The translations under genes were made by a program, and so were the position numbers. Shown piece by piece: positions 8,525 to 15,831 of a DNA stretch of 64,000 nt (the stretch's first letter is position 1; every line of letters starts with the position of its first letter). This DNA comes from Verrucomicrobiota bacterium (GTDB lineage Bacteria > Verrucomicrobiota > Verrucomicrobiia > Limisphaerales > UBA11358). Location of the stretch: positions 1 to 64,000 of the forward strand of contig JAGWNY010000010.1 of assembly GCA_028872915.1 (NCBI GenBank). The letters run 5' to 3'. Below the pieces are notes generated by a model. That model searched no databases. It was not told the DNA's origin and worked only from the letters and a program-made list of their open reading frames with translations.

Positions 8525-9273
8525 TTGCGATGCCCCCGCAAAATGACGGCGGTTGTGAACAGGGAAAAGACAATCAGCGACAGGAAAAAGATGACGTCCC
8601 GCGCATCCAGGATGCCTTTCTGGAAATTGAGGAAATGGGTGATGACGCTGCACGAAGCGACGGCGTTCACGAAGCCAGGCGACGCCCAGCTCGAAAGGAA
8701 GTTGATGACGGGCGAAAAACCCGCGAGCAGCAGGAAGAGGCAGAGCACGAGGGAAATGATGAAGCTCACCACCTGCGCGCGCGTCATCGCCGACGTGATG
8801 CAACTGACAGCCAGATAAGCGCCCGCCATGAGCCAACTGCCCGCGTAACCGCACAGAATGACTCCGTTGTCCGGGCTGCCGAGATAATTGACGGTGATGA
8901 CCAGCGGGAAAGTCAGGAGGAGGGCCAGGCCCAGGAAAACCCAGGAGGCGATGAATTTGCCGGCGATGGCCTGCCAGCTAGTGACGGGCATGGTCAAGAG
9001 CAATTCAAGCGTGCCCACGCGCCGTTCCTCCGCCCATAACCTCATCCCCACGGCGGGCACCAGAAACAAGTAGAACCACGGTTGCCAGATGAAAAAGGTG
9101 TCGAGCGAAGCCTGGCCGTGGGCGAAGAACGCGCCCATGCGCGAGCCGACCATGAAGGTGAAAAAGCCGCACAGGAGCAGGAAGATGACAATGAAAACAT
9201 AGGCCAGCGGCGATGAGAAATACGCGTTCAATTCGCGTTTTGCGATGGTCTTGATGTTGGCCAGGGCGTTCAT
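8521..9273 (-). CDS. gldF: GldF-like ABC transporter permease
   Basis: 250 residues with six hydrophobic segments, beginning LAYVFIVIFLLLCGFFTF and ending VIFFLSLIVFSLFTTAVIL. The segment MRLWAEERRVGTLELLLTMPVT is the cytoplasmic coupling motif of ABC-2 permeases of the Gld/Nos type. It overlaps the ATPase gene upstream and the gldG-like gene downstream by four bases each, so translation is probably coupled. The protein should sit in the inner membrane with the ATPase encoded just before it. The transported substrate is unknown. Confidence 0.88.
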   Translation of the reverse strand: MNALANIKTIAKRELNAYFSSPLAYVFIVIFLLLCGFFTFMVGSRMGAFFAHGQASLDTFFIWQPWFYLFLVPAVGMRLWAEERRVGTLELLLTMPVTSWQAIAGKFIASWVFLGLALLLTFPLVITVNYLGSPDNGVILCGYAGSWLMAGAYLAVSCITSAMTRAQVVSFIISLVLCLFLLLAGFSPVINFLSSWASPGFVNAVASCSVITHFLNFQKGILDARDVIFFLSLIVFSLFTTAVILRGHRK

Positions 9274-10229
9274 TGGACGTTTCCTCCCCCGGCGGTGTCC
9301 GACATCGTGAGGCCGCGGAAAACTTCGTCGAGGCGGCCCTCTTCGGTCTGCAATTGCTCAATCTGCCAGCGCCGCGCGAGGGCGCCGATGGCGCCGGCCA
9401 ATTGCCCATCCACCGCGCCCGGCCTGGGGAAGGCGCGCACGGTTACGGATTCACCGGACTGCTCCAGCACGGTCACCCGGGCAACCAGTGGGATTTCGGA
9501 AAGCCCGGCGGAAACGACATTGGCGGCGCCCTTCACGCGCAACGTCACCGCGCCGGCCGCCGGGGATTTGCGGCGCAATTCCGCCGGTGTGCCATTGGCG
9601 ACGATTTTGCCGCGGTCAATGATGATGGCGCGCGTGCAGACGGCGTCCACTTCCTCGAGAATATGGGTGGAAAAAATGATGGCCTTGCTGCGGCCCATGC
9701 GGGAAATGAGGTTGCGGACTTCGTGCTTTTGGTTGGGATCGAGGCCGTCGGTCGGCTCGTCGAGGACGAGCACCAGCGGATCATGGATGATGGCCTGCGC
9801 GAAGCAGGTGCGATGCCGGTAGCCTTTGGAGAGAGTTTCGACGCTTTGATGCAAAACCGGTTCCAGGAAGCACAGTCCGACGGCCCGCTCAATGGCGCTG
9901 GTTTTGGCCTGGCGGCGGAGGCCGCGGATTTCCGCCGCGAAATTCAGAAATCCCAGGACGGTCATATCCGTGTAAGCGGGCGCATTTTCGGGCAAATAGC
10001 CGATGAGCCGGCGCGCCGGAATGGGGGACTCGACGACATCGTGACCGCCCACGCGGACCCGGCCTTCCGTGGGCGGCAGGAAGCCGGTAATGACGCGCAT
10101 GGTGGTGGATTTGCCCGCGCCGTTCGGCCCAAGAAACCCCAGCACTTCGCCGCGCGCCACGGTGAATGAAACGTCATCCACCGCCCGCTTGTTGCCAAAT
10201 CGTTTGGTTAAACCCTCAACCTCAATCAT
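9270..10229 (-). CDS. gldA: GldA-like ABC transporter ATPase
   Basis: 319 residues. Walker A GPNGAGKSTT is near residue 35, the Q-loop region is GYLPENAPAYTDMTV, the signature is the variant LSKGYRHR, and Walker B is LVLVLDEPTDGLDP, followed by the switch His in FSTHILEEVD. The LSKGYRQR-type signature in place of LSGGQ is characteristic of the Gld/CcmA-like ATPases that pair with ABC-2 permeases. A C-terminal 90-residue extension probably contacts the partner. It is the first gene of the four-gene block, and an AT-richer stretch at 10230-10305 upstream could hold its promoter. Confidence 0.92.
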   Translation of the reverse strand: MIEVEGLTKRFGNKRAVDDVSFTVARGEVLGFLGPNGAGKSTTMRVITGFLPPTEGRVRVGGHDVVESPIPARRLIGYLPENAPAYTDMTVLGFLNFAAEIRGLRRQAKTSAIERAVGLCFLEPVLHQSVETLSKGYRHRTCFAQAIIHDPLVLVLDEPTDGLDPNQKHEVRNLISRMGRSKAIIFSTHILEEVDAVCTRAIIIDRGKIVANGTPAELRRKSPAAGAVTLRVKGAANVVSAGLSEIPLVARVTVLEQSGESVTVRAFPRPGAVDGQLAGAIGALARRWQIEQLQTEEGRLDEVFRGLTMSDTAGGGNVQ

Positions 10230-10305
10230 GTCTGCAAGTCGTGCGTTGCCAAAATTGAAAACTTTTGGGATTTGAAAATTCCGCGCGCGGAACGTTCAAA
10301 AATAT

Positions 10306-10689
10306 TTACAATCGTTCCCGCCCGCCGTAACCGCTTTCCAGGTCGTGCCAGAATTCAATGTCGTCCTCGTCCTGTTCCCAGCACAGAAAAACCTCGCGTC
10401 CGCCGAGGATGGCCGGGAAATCCACCAGGCCGCGGTCCAGGTCCTTGATTGAAATCTCGCGGCGCTGAAATTCAGCGAGGACGCCTTGCATATCGGCCAG
10501 CGTCTGGACCCATTCGTTGACGGCGCGGCCGCCGACGTCGCAGCCCTGGCGGAGCATTCCACCGAGGCGCTTGTCCGACCGGCCCGCCTGCGCGTGCAAT
10601 TCACGGAGCCGCGCCAGCCATTGCCGGACCTGTGGGAGCAGCGCGCGGGCTTCATCGCGGGTATAGTGCCTTTGAAATTGATGTTTCAT
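10306..10689 (-). CDS. DUF2203-family protein
   Basis: 127 residues. The start HYTRDEARALLPQVRQWLARL, a helical middle, and the end IKDLDRGLVDFPAILGGREV followed by CWEQDEDDIEFWH are the DUF2203 pattern. The family is small, cytoplasmic and of unknown function. The frame is open 67 codons further upstream, but that part is low-complexity and unlike the family, so I take the ATG at 10689. It stands alone on the minus strand, with the decayed island on its upstream side. Confidence 0.85.
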   Translation of the reverse strand: MKHQFQRHYTRDEARALLPQVRQWLARLRELHAQAGRSDKRLGGMLRQGCDVGGRAVNEWVQTLADMQGVLAEFQRREISIKDLDRGLVDFPAILGGREVFLCWEQDEDDIEFWHDLESGYGGRERL

Positions 10690-11113
10690 TTGCGACGCAT
10701 TGGCAGGAATTGTTGGCAGAGCCGCAAACAATGTCGAGCGCGGGAAGGAAGGATTTTTAGCCGTGGTGCGGGCGGTTGGAAGCAGATGTGAACAAAGTTC
10801 ACGGGTGTGGCTTGCCGAGCCGCAGGCCGGAACGTGCGAGCCGGACCGGTCCCCCCTGGCCACGTAGCCCGGCAGACTGAGGACGGTCAACGGCTTGAGA
10901 GGCAGTTTGCGTTGTCGTGCGCGAATCTGCCAAGCGAGAGAAAAAGTAGCATGGTTTAATAAAAGGCGCGGCAGTCAGCGACCCACCGCTTCGGGGAGCG
11001 ATGTCCCATCACCGGGGTTCAGAGCGTTCATTCCGAAGCGGGCGGGCCGTCGCAAGTGTGACGATGGGTTTTGGTTCCTGGAAATTTTCTCCAAAAGACT
11101 CCGTTGCATCTCG
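10690..11113. other. Gene-free stretch at the inner edge of the decayed island
   Basis: I see no coding signal, RNA gene or clear repeat here. The six-frame ORFs are short and without recognisable motifs. I looked for a second copy of the ssrA 3' end, expected if this were the far attachment site of the island, and did not see one. Confidence 0.5.
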
Positions 11114-11437
11114 TCACAACGGCTCGGTGCCTTCGTTCAAAATCTTCAGGTAACGGGCGTAGGTGTAGAGCCGGCCATACTTGCGTCCGGTCGCCTCGCG
11201 CACAACGCCCAACTTTTCAAGATGTCCAAGCGAGGCGGTCACCGTCGGAGCGGTCAGCTTCACATTGCTCACTTGCGGATAATTGAAACGATGCTGTCCC
11301 TGCTCACGCGCGCAATGAACGGCGGTTTTGTCGCCGCGCAGATTTTTTTCATTGCCGGCAGCGCCTTGACGAAAATTTGGCCGACTTCCTCGCCGCTCAA
11401 ATCTCCGCGCGCAGTGACCTGTCAATCCGCGCTTCAT
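11114..11437 (-). pseudogene. C-terminal remnant of a Fic-family protein
   Basis: The last 55 residues read KLTAPTVTASLGHLEKLGVV, then REATGRKYGRLYTYARYLKI and LNEGTEPL. This is the winged-helix end of bacterial Fic AMP-transferase proteins, including the near-invariant final LNEGTEP. The upstream part of the frame is scrambled, and the catalytic Fic motif HPFxxGNG is absent on both strands nearby, so the gene is a 3' fragment. Fic proteins AMPylate targets and often act as toxins; this one cannot. It belongs with the HigBA and integrase fragments in the same small island. Confidence 0.75.
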
Positions 11438-11754
11438 TTCAAAAGCCTGTTAAACAAGTTTTAAATGCCGGTTTATAAATTAAAGGATGAAGCCTTTCCC
11501 TTTAATTGTGAAGCCCGAAATGAAAATTTCTTTATTTCCGTAACAGGCCGCTTTACCGGCGTGGAGATGCGCTCAATTCATCACTTCGCGGAAGAAATCC
11601 ACTTGCAGACGGCAGCGGTCACAGACGGTGAGCCAGCCGGCGCGACTTACGAATTGATCCAGACGCGAAGCAATTCCCAAATTTTTGCGGGGATTTGCTC
11701 GTATTCGTTGCACAGACAGGGATTGTGCGGGTGTTGTGGCACATGCGCCATGAT
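11438..11754. other. Stretch without a recognisable gene, within the island
   Basis: Frames on both strands are open for up to 80-140 codons but show no motif that I recognise. Overlapping open frames in GC-rich DNA are expected. It probably holds decayed DNA between the Fic fragment and higA. Confidence 0.4.
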
Positions 11755-12081
11755 TCATGCCGGGACAAGTTCTGGAACTGGCCGGAGCTTGCAGGGTTTG
11801 ACCGTGCGGGCGATACACGCTTCCAGTTCATCGGCGGCGGTTTCGAGGTCAAAGTGGGTTTGTAAATCCAGCCACCAACCGGGGCGCGTGCCGAAATAGC
11901 GGGACAGACGCAAGGCCGTGTCCGCCGTGACCGCGCGTTGGCCGCGCACGATTTGACTCACGCGCATGGGCGTAACGCCGATGGCCTCGGCCAGCGCCGA
12001 CTGGCTCAAGTTCAACGGCTCCATGAAGTCGTGCAACAGGATTTCGCCCGGATGCACCGGCGGAATTTTTTTCGTCTTCAT
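11755..12081 (-). CDS. higA: HigA-type antitoxin (XRE helix-turn-helix)
   Basis: 108 residues. PPVHPGEILLHDFMEPLNLS begins the protein and an HTH_3 domain follows with ALAEAIGVTPMRVSQIVRGQRAV, then DTALRLSRYFGTRPGWWLDLQ. This is the canonical HigA/VapI sequence. Antitoxins of this type bind HigB and repress their own promoter. The ATG at 12081 lies four bases past the higB stop, giving the toxin-first order typical of higBA. The C-terminal tail of about 30 residues (ARTVKPCKLRPVPELVPA) is longer than in many homologues. The operator is probably the palindrome at 12376-12394. Confidence 0.92.
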   Translation of the reverse strand: MKTKKIPPVHPGEILLHDFMEPLNLSQSALAEAIGVTPMRVSQIVRGQRAVTADTALRLSRYFGTRPGWWLDLQTHFDLETAADELEACIARTVKPCKLRPVPELVPA

Positions 12082-12085
12082 AAAT

Positions 12086-12367
12086 TCAATGATAATCCAC
12101 AATTTCAGCGTCGTGCGCGTCTTCGCCCTGCCAGCGGAAGCAGACGCGCCATTGGTCATTGACGCGGATGCTGTGCTGGCCCGCGCGACTGCCTTTCAAG
12201 GCTTCCAGGCGGTTGCCCGGCGGCAGCCGCAAGTCGCGCAACTCGCGCGAGCGGTCAAGCTGCGTGAGCTTGCGCAAGGCGACGCGCTCGATGTGCGGCG
12301 GCAGGCCGTGGTCGCGCTGGCGCTGCCACAGGCGCTCCGTCTTCCGACAGGCGAAGCTCGCAATCAC
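12086..12367 (-). CDS. higB: HigB-type mRNA-interferase toxin (RelE/ParE fold)
   Basis: 93 residues beginning MIASFACRKTERLW, which matches the usual HigB opening, and continuing ALRKLTQLDRSRELRDLRLP, PPGNRLEALKGSRAGQHSIR, and VNDQWRVCFRWQGEDAHDAE before the end VDYH. HigB cleaves mRNA on the ribosome and is neutralised by HigA. The start codon is GTG at 12365-12367. The predicted -10 box lies only six bases upstream, so the transcript may be nearly leaderless. No frameshift or truncation is seen; the module looks functional, in contrast with the decayed genes on both sides. Confidence 0.92.
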   Translation of the reverse strand: MIASFACRKTERLWQRQRDHGLPPHIERVALRKLTQLDRSRELRDLRLPPGNRLEALKGSRAGQHSIRVNDQWRVCFRWQGEDAHDAEIVDYH

Positions 12368-12373
12368 CCCTTT

Positions 12374-12401
12374 AATTTATCGTTGCGCGATAAAGTGTCA
12401 A
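12374..12401 (-). promoter_or_regulatory. higBA promoter with embedded palindromic operator
   Basis: On the minus strand TTGACA (12396-12401) and TAAATT (12374-12379) are separated by 16 bases, a good sigma-70 promoter. Inside it TTTATCG-N5-CGATAAA (12376-12394) is a perfect 7-bp inverted repeat that covers the spacer and the -10 box. HigA binding there would block RNA polymerase; this follows from known HigA autoregulation and is not shown directly. Confidence 0.75.
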
Positions 12402-12496
12402 GCCGCACGGTCATGCGCGACGGTTGCCGACATTTTCGCCGCGAACTGTGAACGGGTTTCCCTGTGAAAACGGGCGGGACGTGATAGACTGGCGGC

Positions 12497-12832
12497 ATGA
12501 AACAGCACTTTGGCCAAATGTTTCTGGGCGCGTGCATCGTCATCGCCGCGCTGATTTTCACTCACCCGCCGAGGCGTGAATTGAAAACCGAACCTTACGA
12601 ATTATGGCGCGGCCAGTTTTGCGATTATTTACTGAACAAACAGACCGGGGCGGTGTGGCGATATTACCGGAACACCAATCCCACAAACGAGGAGCAAATA
12701 ATTGGCGAAGGCTTTGAATATCTGTGGCCGCCAATTCCGGTGCGGCATCAGAGGCAGTTGACGCCCGGCTGGCGTGCGCCGACGCCAGCGGACGCGGTGG
12801 GGACGCCACTTCCAGTGCTGCATGAGAGATAA
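12497..12832 (+). CDS. Small hypothetical membrane-anchored protein
   Basis: 111 residues with one N-terminal hydrophobic segment (MFLGACIVIAALIFTH) after MKQHFGQ, then a soluble part with ELWRGQFCDYLLNKQTGAVW and RYYRNTNPTNEEQIIGEGFE. The KQTGAVWRYYR pattern resembles small exported proteins that describe a value or beta-hairpin; I do not recognise a family. The start is ATG at 12497. It lies divergently from higB. Its later residues are low-complexity, so the true end may be earlier through a frameshift. It could be island cargo. Confidence 0.5.
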   Translation: MKQHFGQMFLGACIVIAALIFTHPPRRELKTEPYELWRGQFCDYLLNKQTGAVWRYYRNTNPTNEEQIIGEGFEYLWPPIPVRHQRQLTPGWRAPTPADAVGTPLPVLHER

Positions 12833-12895
12833 GTTTGGGGGCGTGAGCCTGCCTCGTGTATCAAATTTTTCAAAGCCCGCGTCGTTCGTGCCGGA

Positions 12896-13297
12896 TCAAC
12901 CCAGCCAAACGGAAGCGAAGCCGTGGGAAAGATACGCCTCCACAAATAGCTCCGGGCAAAATTCCGCACGGCGTTGACAACGCGCGTCTGGCTGCGTTGC
13001 CGTCACGATGGGAAACCATTCCTTGGCCTCGCTTTCCCGAACCAGTTGCCGGTACTGGGCGAAAACCACACTCGGCGAGTTGCCCGCTTCAAGGCAGACT
13101 TGATGGACATTTTTGATGATGTCGAGCCGGTAGGAAATGAACGAGTGACGCAAGCCGTTGTGCTTCCACGGAGCGTCCGGGCCAGTCCTTTTGCCAGCAA
13201 GGTAGATGAAAAGCTGCTTGTCGCTGCGCTCGAAAGCCGCAACGGCGCCGGACGTTTTGGCGCAAGGCTCAATCTGCTTCGCTGATTTCTTCAGTCA
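12896..13297 (-). pseudogene. C-terminal fragment of a tyrosine-type integrase
   Basis: Read on the minus strand the frame gives AAFERSDKQLFIYLAGK, then DAPWKHNGLRHSFISYRLD and VCLEAGNSPSVVFAQYRQLV. HNGLRHSF holds the HxxR box, and AGNSPxxxFxxYRxLV holds the nucleophile Tyr (in AQYRQL) of a phage-type integrase branch common in Verrucomicrobia. The frame meets a stop just upstream, and the N-terminal DNA-binding domain and first catalytic Arg are missing. It lies about 800 bases from the 3' end of ssrA, a classic integration site, so it is best read as the remains of the island's integrase. Confidence 0.75.
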
Positions 13298-13481
13298 GGA
13301 GGGACTGGTATCCGTGTTTGCGCGCCAGTGAGAAAATGCGCCGCAGGACGGGGTTCGACCCATAATGCTGGTCAACAAAGAGGAAATTGGAGAAATTTCT
13401 TTCAATCCCGGTGTCAAGCCGCTGAATCTGCTTCCCTCTGGCTTGCCGGAAGTTCATGGTGACGAGGTCGCTCCCCGTCAA
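13269..13481 (-). CDS. Short uncharacterised ORF in the island
   Basis: 70 codons from a TTG start. Residues such as NFSNFLFVDQHYGSNPVLRR and RIFSLARKHGYQSLL look protein-like, but I recognise no family. The TTG overlaps the stop of the next ORF upstream (13478-13687) by two bases, in a TTGA arrangement that could mean coupling, or a single gene broken by a frameshift. Its 3' end overlaps the open frame of the integrase fragment by 29 bases. It may be decayed DNA. Confidence 0.3.
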   Translation of the reverse strand: MTGSDLVTMNFRQARGKQIQRLDTGIERNFSNFLFVDQHYGSNPVLRRIFSLARKHGYQSLLTEEISEAD

Positions 13482-13687
13482 TACCTGCCTACGGACACTT
13501 TGCGGGTCTTGTCTGCGTAGGCGCGTGTCTTTGCCACAAAGGATTCAACTTCTTTTGAAACCTGCAATTCATTCGCGCGCACTTTGCCGGCGACCGCCTC
13601 GCAGCTGGAACTGTGGCCATACGTCCGCGCCGTCAACTCCTGCAATGATGCCGTAAGTTGCTTGATTGATTCGTTAATGTTGGCCAT
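13478..13687 (-). CDS. Small hypothetical helical protein
   Basis: 69 codons from the ATG at 13687 (MANINESIKQLTASLQELTA), then KEVESFVAKTRAYADKTRKV. It looks helical, with heptad-like spacing of hydrophobic residues. No family is recognised. A longer version of the frame starts at 13819, but its first 44 residues look unlike a protein. It may be an island gene of unknown role, perhaps one with the ORF that overlaps its stop. Confidence 0.35.
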   Translation of the reverse strand: MANINESIKQLTASLQELTARTYGHSSSCEAVAGKVRANELQVSKEVESFVAKTRAYADKTRKVSVGRY

Positions 13688-14097
13688 ACCTGTCGTCATT
13701 TTCCGCTCAAACATACCACTGAAACCGGCAGTGGGTATGCCATTTAAGCTGAATAAGCGAACCAACGGAAACAAAAAATGGGGGCTTTCCCCACCCGCGT
13801 CAATTGCAAAATTTTTCAATAAATCCCTGGTTTCTGCTGCTTTTCGTTGAGCGTGTTGGGGGCAGGACGAATCGGCTCGAATCCCTCAGAAACTTCATTT
13901 TAGAGGCAAATCAGGCTCAAAAATGGGTTAAGGAAGGAAACGAGTAGGAATTGAAGTCATTCCTCAAAAACGTCGGCTCGAACCGCCTTTTACGCGCTCA
14001 AACCTTAACCGTTATCTTCAAAGACCATTGGAATTTATTGGCTGAAACCACTCTCGCCAATTGGAACACGTCCGACGTTTCGGAACGATGTTCGAGA
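13688..14097. other. Stretch without a recognised gene next to the ssrA 3' end
   Basis: No gene is recognised. This is where an attachment-site boundary of an ssrA-targeting island would lie. I see no clean direct repeat of the ssrA end within 13.0-14.1 kb. No clear terminator with a T-run was found just after tmRNA. Confidence 0.4.
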
Positions 14098-14448
14098 TGG
14101 TGGAGGCGGCGGGAGTTGAACCCGCGTCCCCGGCAAACAAACCAGCCGCGACTACATGCTTAGTCCGGGATTGTTTTCCGCGATGCGATGGCGCCCGGAC
14201 GCGAATCGCACCGCCTAGTCCGCATGAGATTTCCCGGCGCCGCGCGCGCGGTCTCCGCGAGGCGCCCCGCCTGCTGTGGCGTTCGTCCAGCGTAGCAGGC
14301 GTCCACCGGCGAACGTCGCGGCAACATTAGGCCGCGAGAGCTAATTCATCGTTAGCAGTTTTGTTTTGATCGCTTTTTAACGGGGCCAACGATCATCCCC
14401 GGCATGCCGCCTCTGGCGCATTTTCCAGGTCGAAACCGGTGCGCCCCC
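14098..14448 (-). ncRNA. ssrA: tmRNA (one-piece)
   Basis: The minus strand starts GGGGGCGCACCGGTTTCGAC, the standard tmRNA 5' end, and finishes with GGTTCAACTCCCGCC (T-arm) and CGCCTCCACCA. The first seven bases, GGGGGCG, pair with CGCCTCC as the acceptor stem, with one G-U. The CCA is encoded at 14098-14100. The tag reading frame ends ANDELALAA followed by TAA (14327-14356), a typical degradation tag. Length is 351 nt, normal for one-piece tmRNA. It rescues stalled ribosomes together with SmpB, which is not in the window. Its 3' end borders the decayed island. Confidence 0.96.
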
Positions 14449-14512
14449 AAAAGTGGCATTCCTACCCTGCCCCAAACCAGCCCCGCCGTCAAGCGTGGCC
14501 GGTCCATTGGCG

Positions 14513-15634
14513 TCAATTGACAAGCTGGTACCAGTTGTCGCGCTGGCGGGGTTGGTAGCCGAGGTCCTGGATGAGGCGCTGCATGTCCGCCACGGTCATG
14601 CGGAAGGTTGCGCCGGCCTGGGAAACGACGTTTTCCTCGATCATGATGCTGCCGAGGTCGTTGGCGCCGAATTTCAAGGCGATCTGGCCGATGTCGGGCC
14701 CCTGGGTGACCCAGGAGCTTTGGACGTTCGTAAAATTATCAAGATAAATCCTGCCCAGAGCCTGGGTGCGCAGGTATTGATTGGCTCCGACTGGCGGCGC
14801 CTTTAATTTGGTGTGTTCGGCCTGGAAGGTCCAGCAGATGAACGCGGTAAAATGGCCGGCGGACGGGTTTGCGGCCTTGTGGTTCAATGATTTGTCCTGC
14901 TGGGCGCGCAGGCGTTCCAGGTGCTCGACGCGGTCTTGGATGGTCTCAACGTGGCCGAACATCATGGTGGCGGTGGAATGGAGGCCGAGGCGGTGGGCCA
15001 CGTCCATGACTTCGAGCCAGTCATCGCTCATGGCTTTGAGCGGGGAAATTCGTTTACGGACGCGGTCCACGAGGATTTCGCCGCCGCCGCCGGGAATGGA
15101 GCCGAGGCCTGCCGCTTTGAAATCGGCGATGATTTTTTCCAGCGGTTCGTTGAAAACGTCGCGGAAATGGACGAATTCGCTGGGGCTGAAGCCGTGGATG
15201 TTGACGCGCGGCCAGCGATGTTTGAGGTGCGAGAGCAGGTCCAGATACCATTGCTTGGAGAGTTTGGGATGATGGCCGCCTTGCATGAGGATTTGGGTGC
15301 CGCCGAGAGCGAGGGTTTCGGCGATTTTTTTGTCCATTTCATCCAGGGAGATGACGTAGGCGTCGTCGTCTTTTTCCACGCGATAAAAGGCGCAAAATTT
15401 GCAATAGACGTTGCAAACGTTGGTGTAATTGACGTTGCGATCCACAATGTAGGTGACGATGTCATTGCCGCGGCCATTGAAATCGTTGGCCTTGGCGAGA
15501 CGGCGGCGGCGATCGGCAAGGGCGCCGAGTTCCTCAAGGGGCAGATGGTAAATGCGAACCGCCTCATCCGGGGAAATACGGCGGCCGTCCCAAACCTTCT
15601 GCAGCAGGTCATCCAATGAGGCGTCGTAAATCAC
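14513..15634 (-). CDS. mqnC: Cyclic dehypoxanthine futalosine synthase
   Basis: 373 residues. The radical SAM motif CNVYCKFCAF (CxxxCxxC) lies near residue 75, followed by GGTQILMQGGHHP, VNIHGFSPSEFVHFRDVF, LGSIPGGGGEILVDRVR and TATMMFGHVET, all MqnC signatures. The enzyme makes cyclic dehypoxanthine futalosine from dehypoxanthine futalosine, so menaquinone is made by the futalosine route. The later prenyltransferase gene (mqnP, 34247) and ubiX fit this. mqnA, B, D and E are not in the window. It lies 64 bases upstream of ssrA on the same strand. Confidence 0.95.
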   Translation of the reverse strand: MIYDASLDDLLQKVWDGRRISPDEAVRIYHLPLEELGALADRRRRLAKANDFNGRGNDIVTYIVDRNVNYTNVCNVYCKFCAFYRVEKDDDAYVISLDEMDKKIAETLALGGTQILMQGGHHPKLSKQWYLDLLSHLKHRWPRVNIHGFSPSEFVHFRDVFNEPLEKIIADFKAAGLGSIPGGGGEILVDRVRKRISPLKAMSDDWLEVMDVAHRLGLHSTATMMFGHVETIQDRVEHLERLRAQQDKSLNHKAANPSAGHFTAFICWTFQAEHTKLKAPPVGANQYLRTQALGRIYLDNFTNVQSSWVTQGPDIGQIALKFGANDLGSIMIEENVVSQAGATFRMTVADMQRLIQDLGYQPRQRDNWYQLVN

Positions 15635-15831
15635 GGGGTTAAATTAGCGGATTTTGACGGCGGAGCAACAGGGATTGGCTGATGGATTAACCGTGAATGG
15701 AGGCAAATCAACGCGAAGGATTCATTAGGGGACGGATTGAACACGGATGGAACCCGGGTTGAAGGCGGTGTTTTTGGCGGGCCGATCGGCTTGAGCTAAC
15801 AGGGAAATGAAGGTATATTCATTTTACCTTC

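Noticed and set aside
7250..8818. A 522-codon plus-strand ORF opposite the gldG-like gene
   Set aside because: Antisense shadow in GC-rich DNA; no recognisable domain, and the minus-strand gene has clear GldG motifs.
10690..11113. A second copy of the ssrA 3' end marking the far end of the island
   Set aside because: No match of useful length to the tmRNA T-arm/acceptor region could be found by eye.
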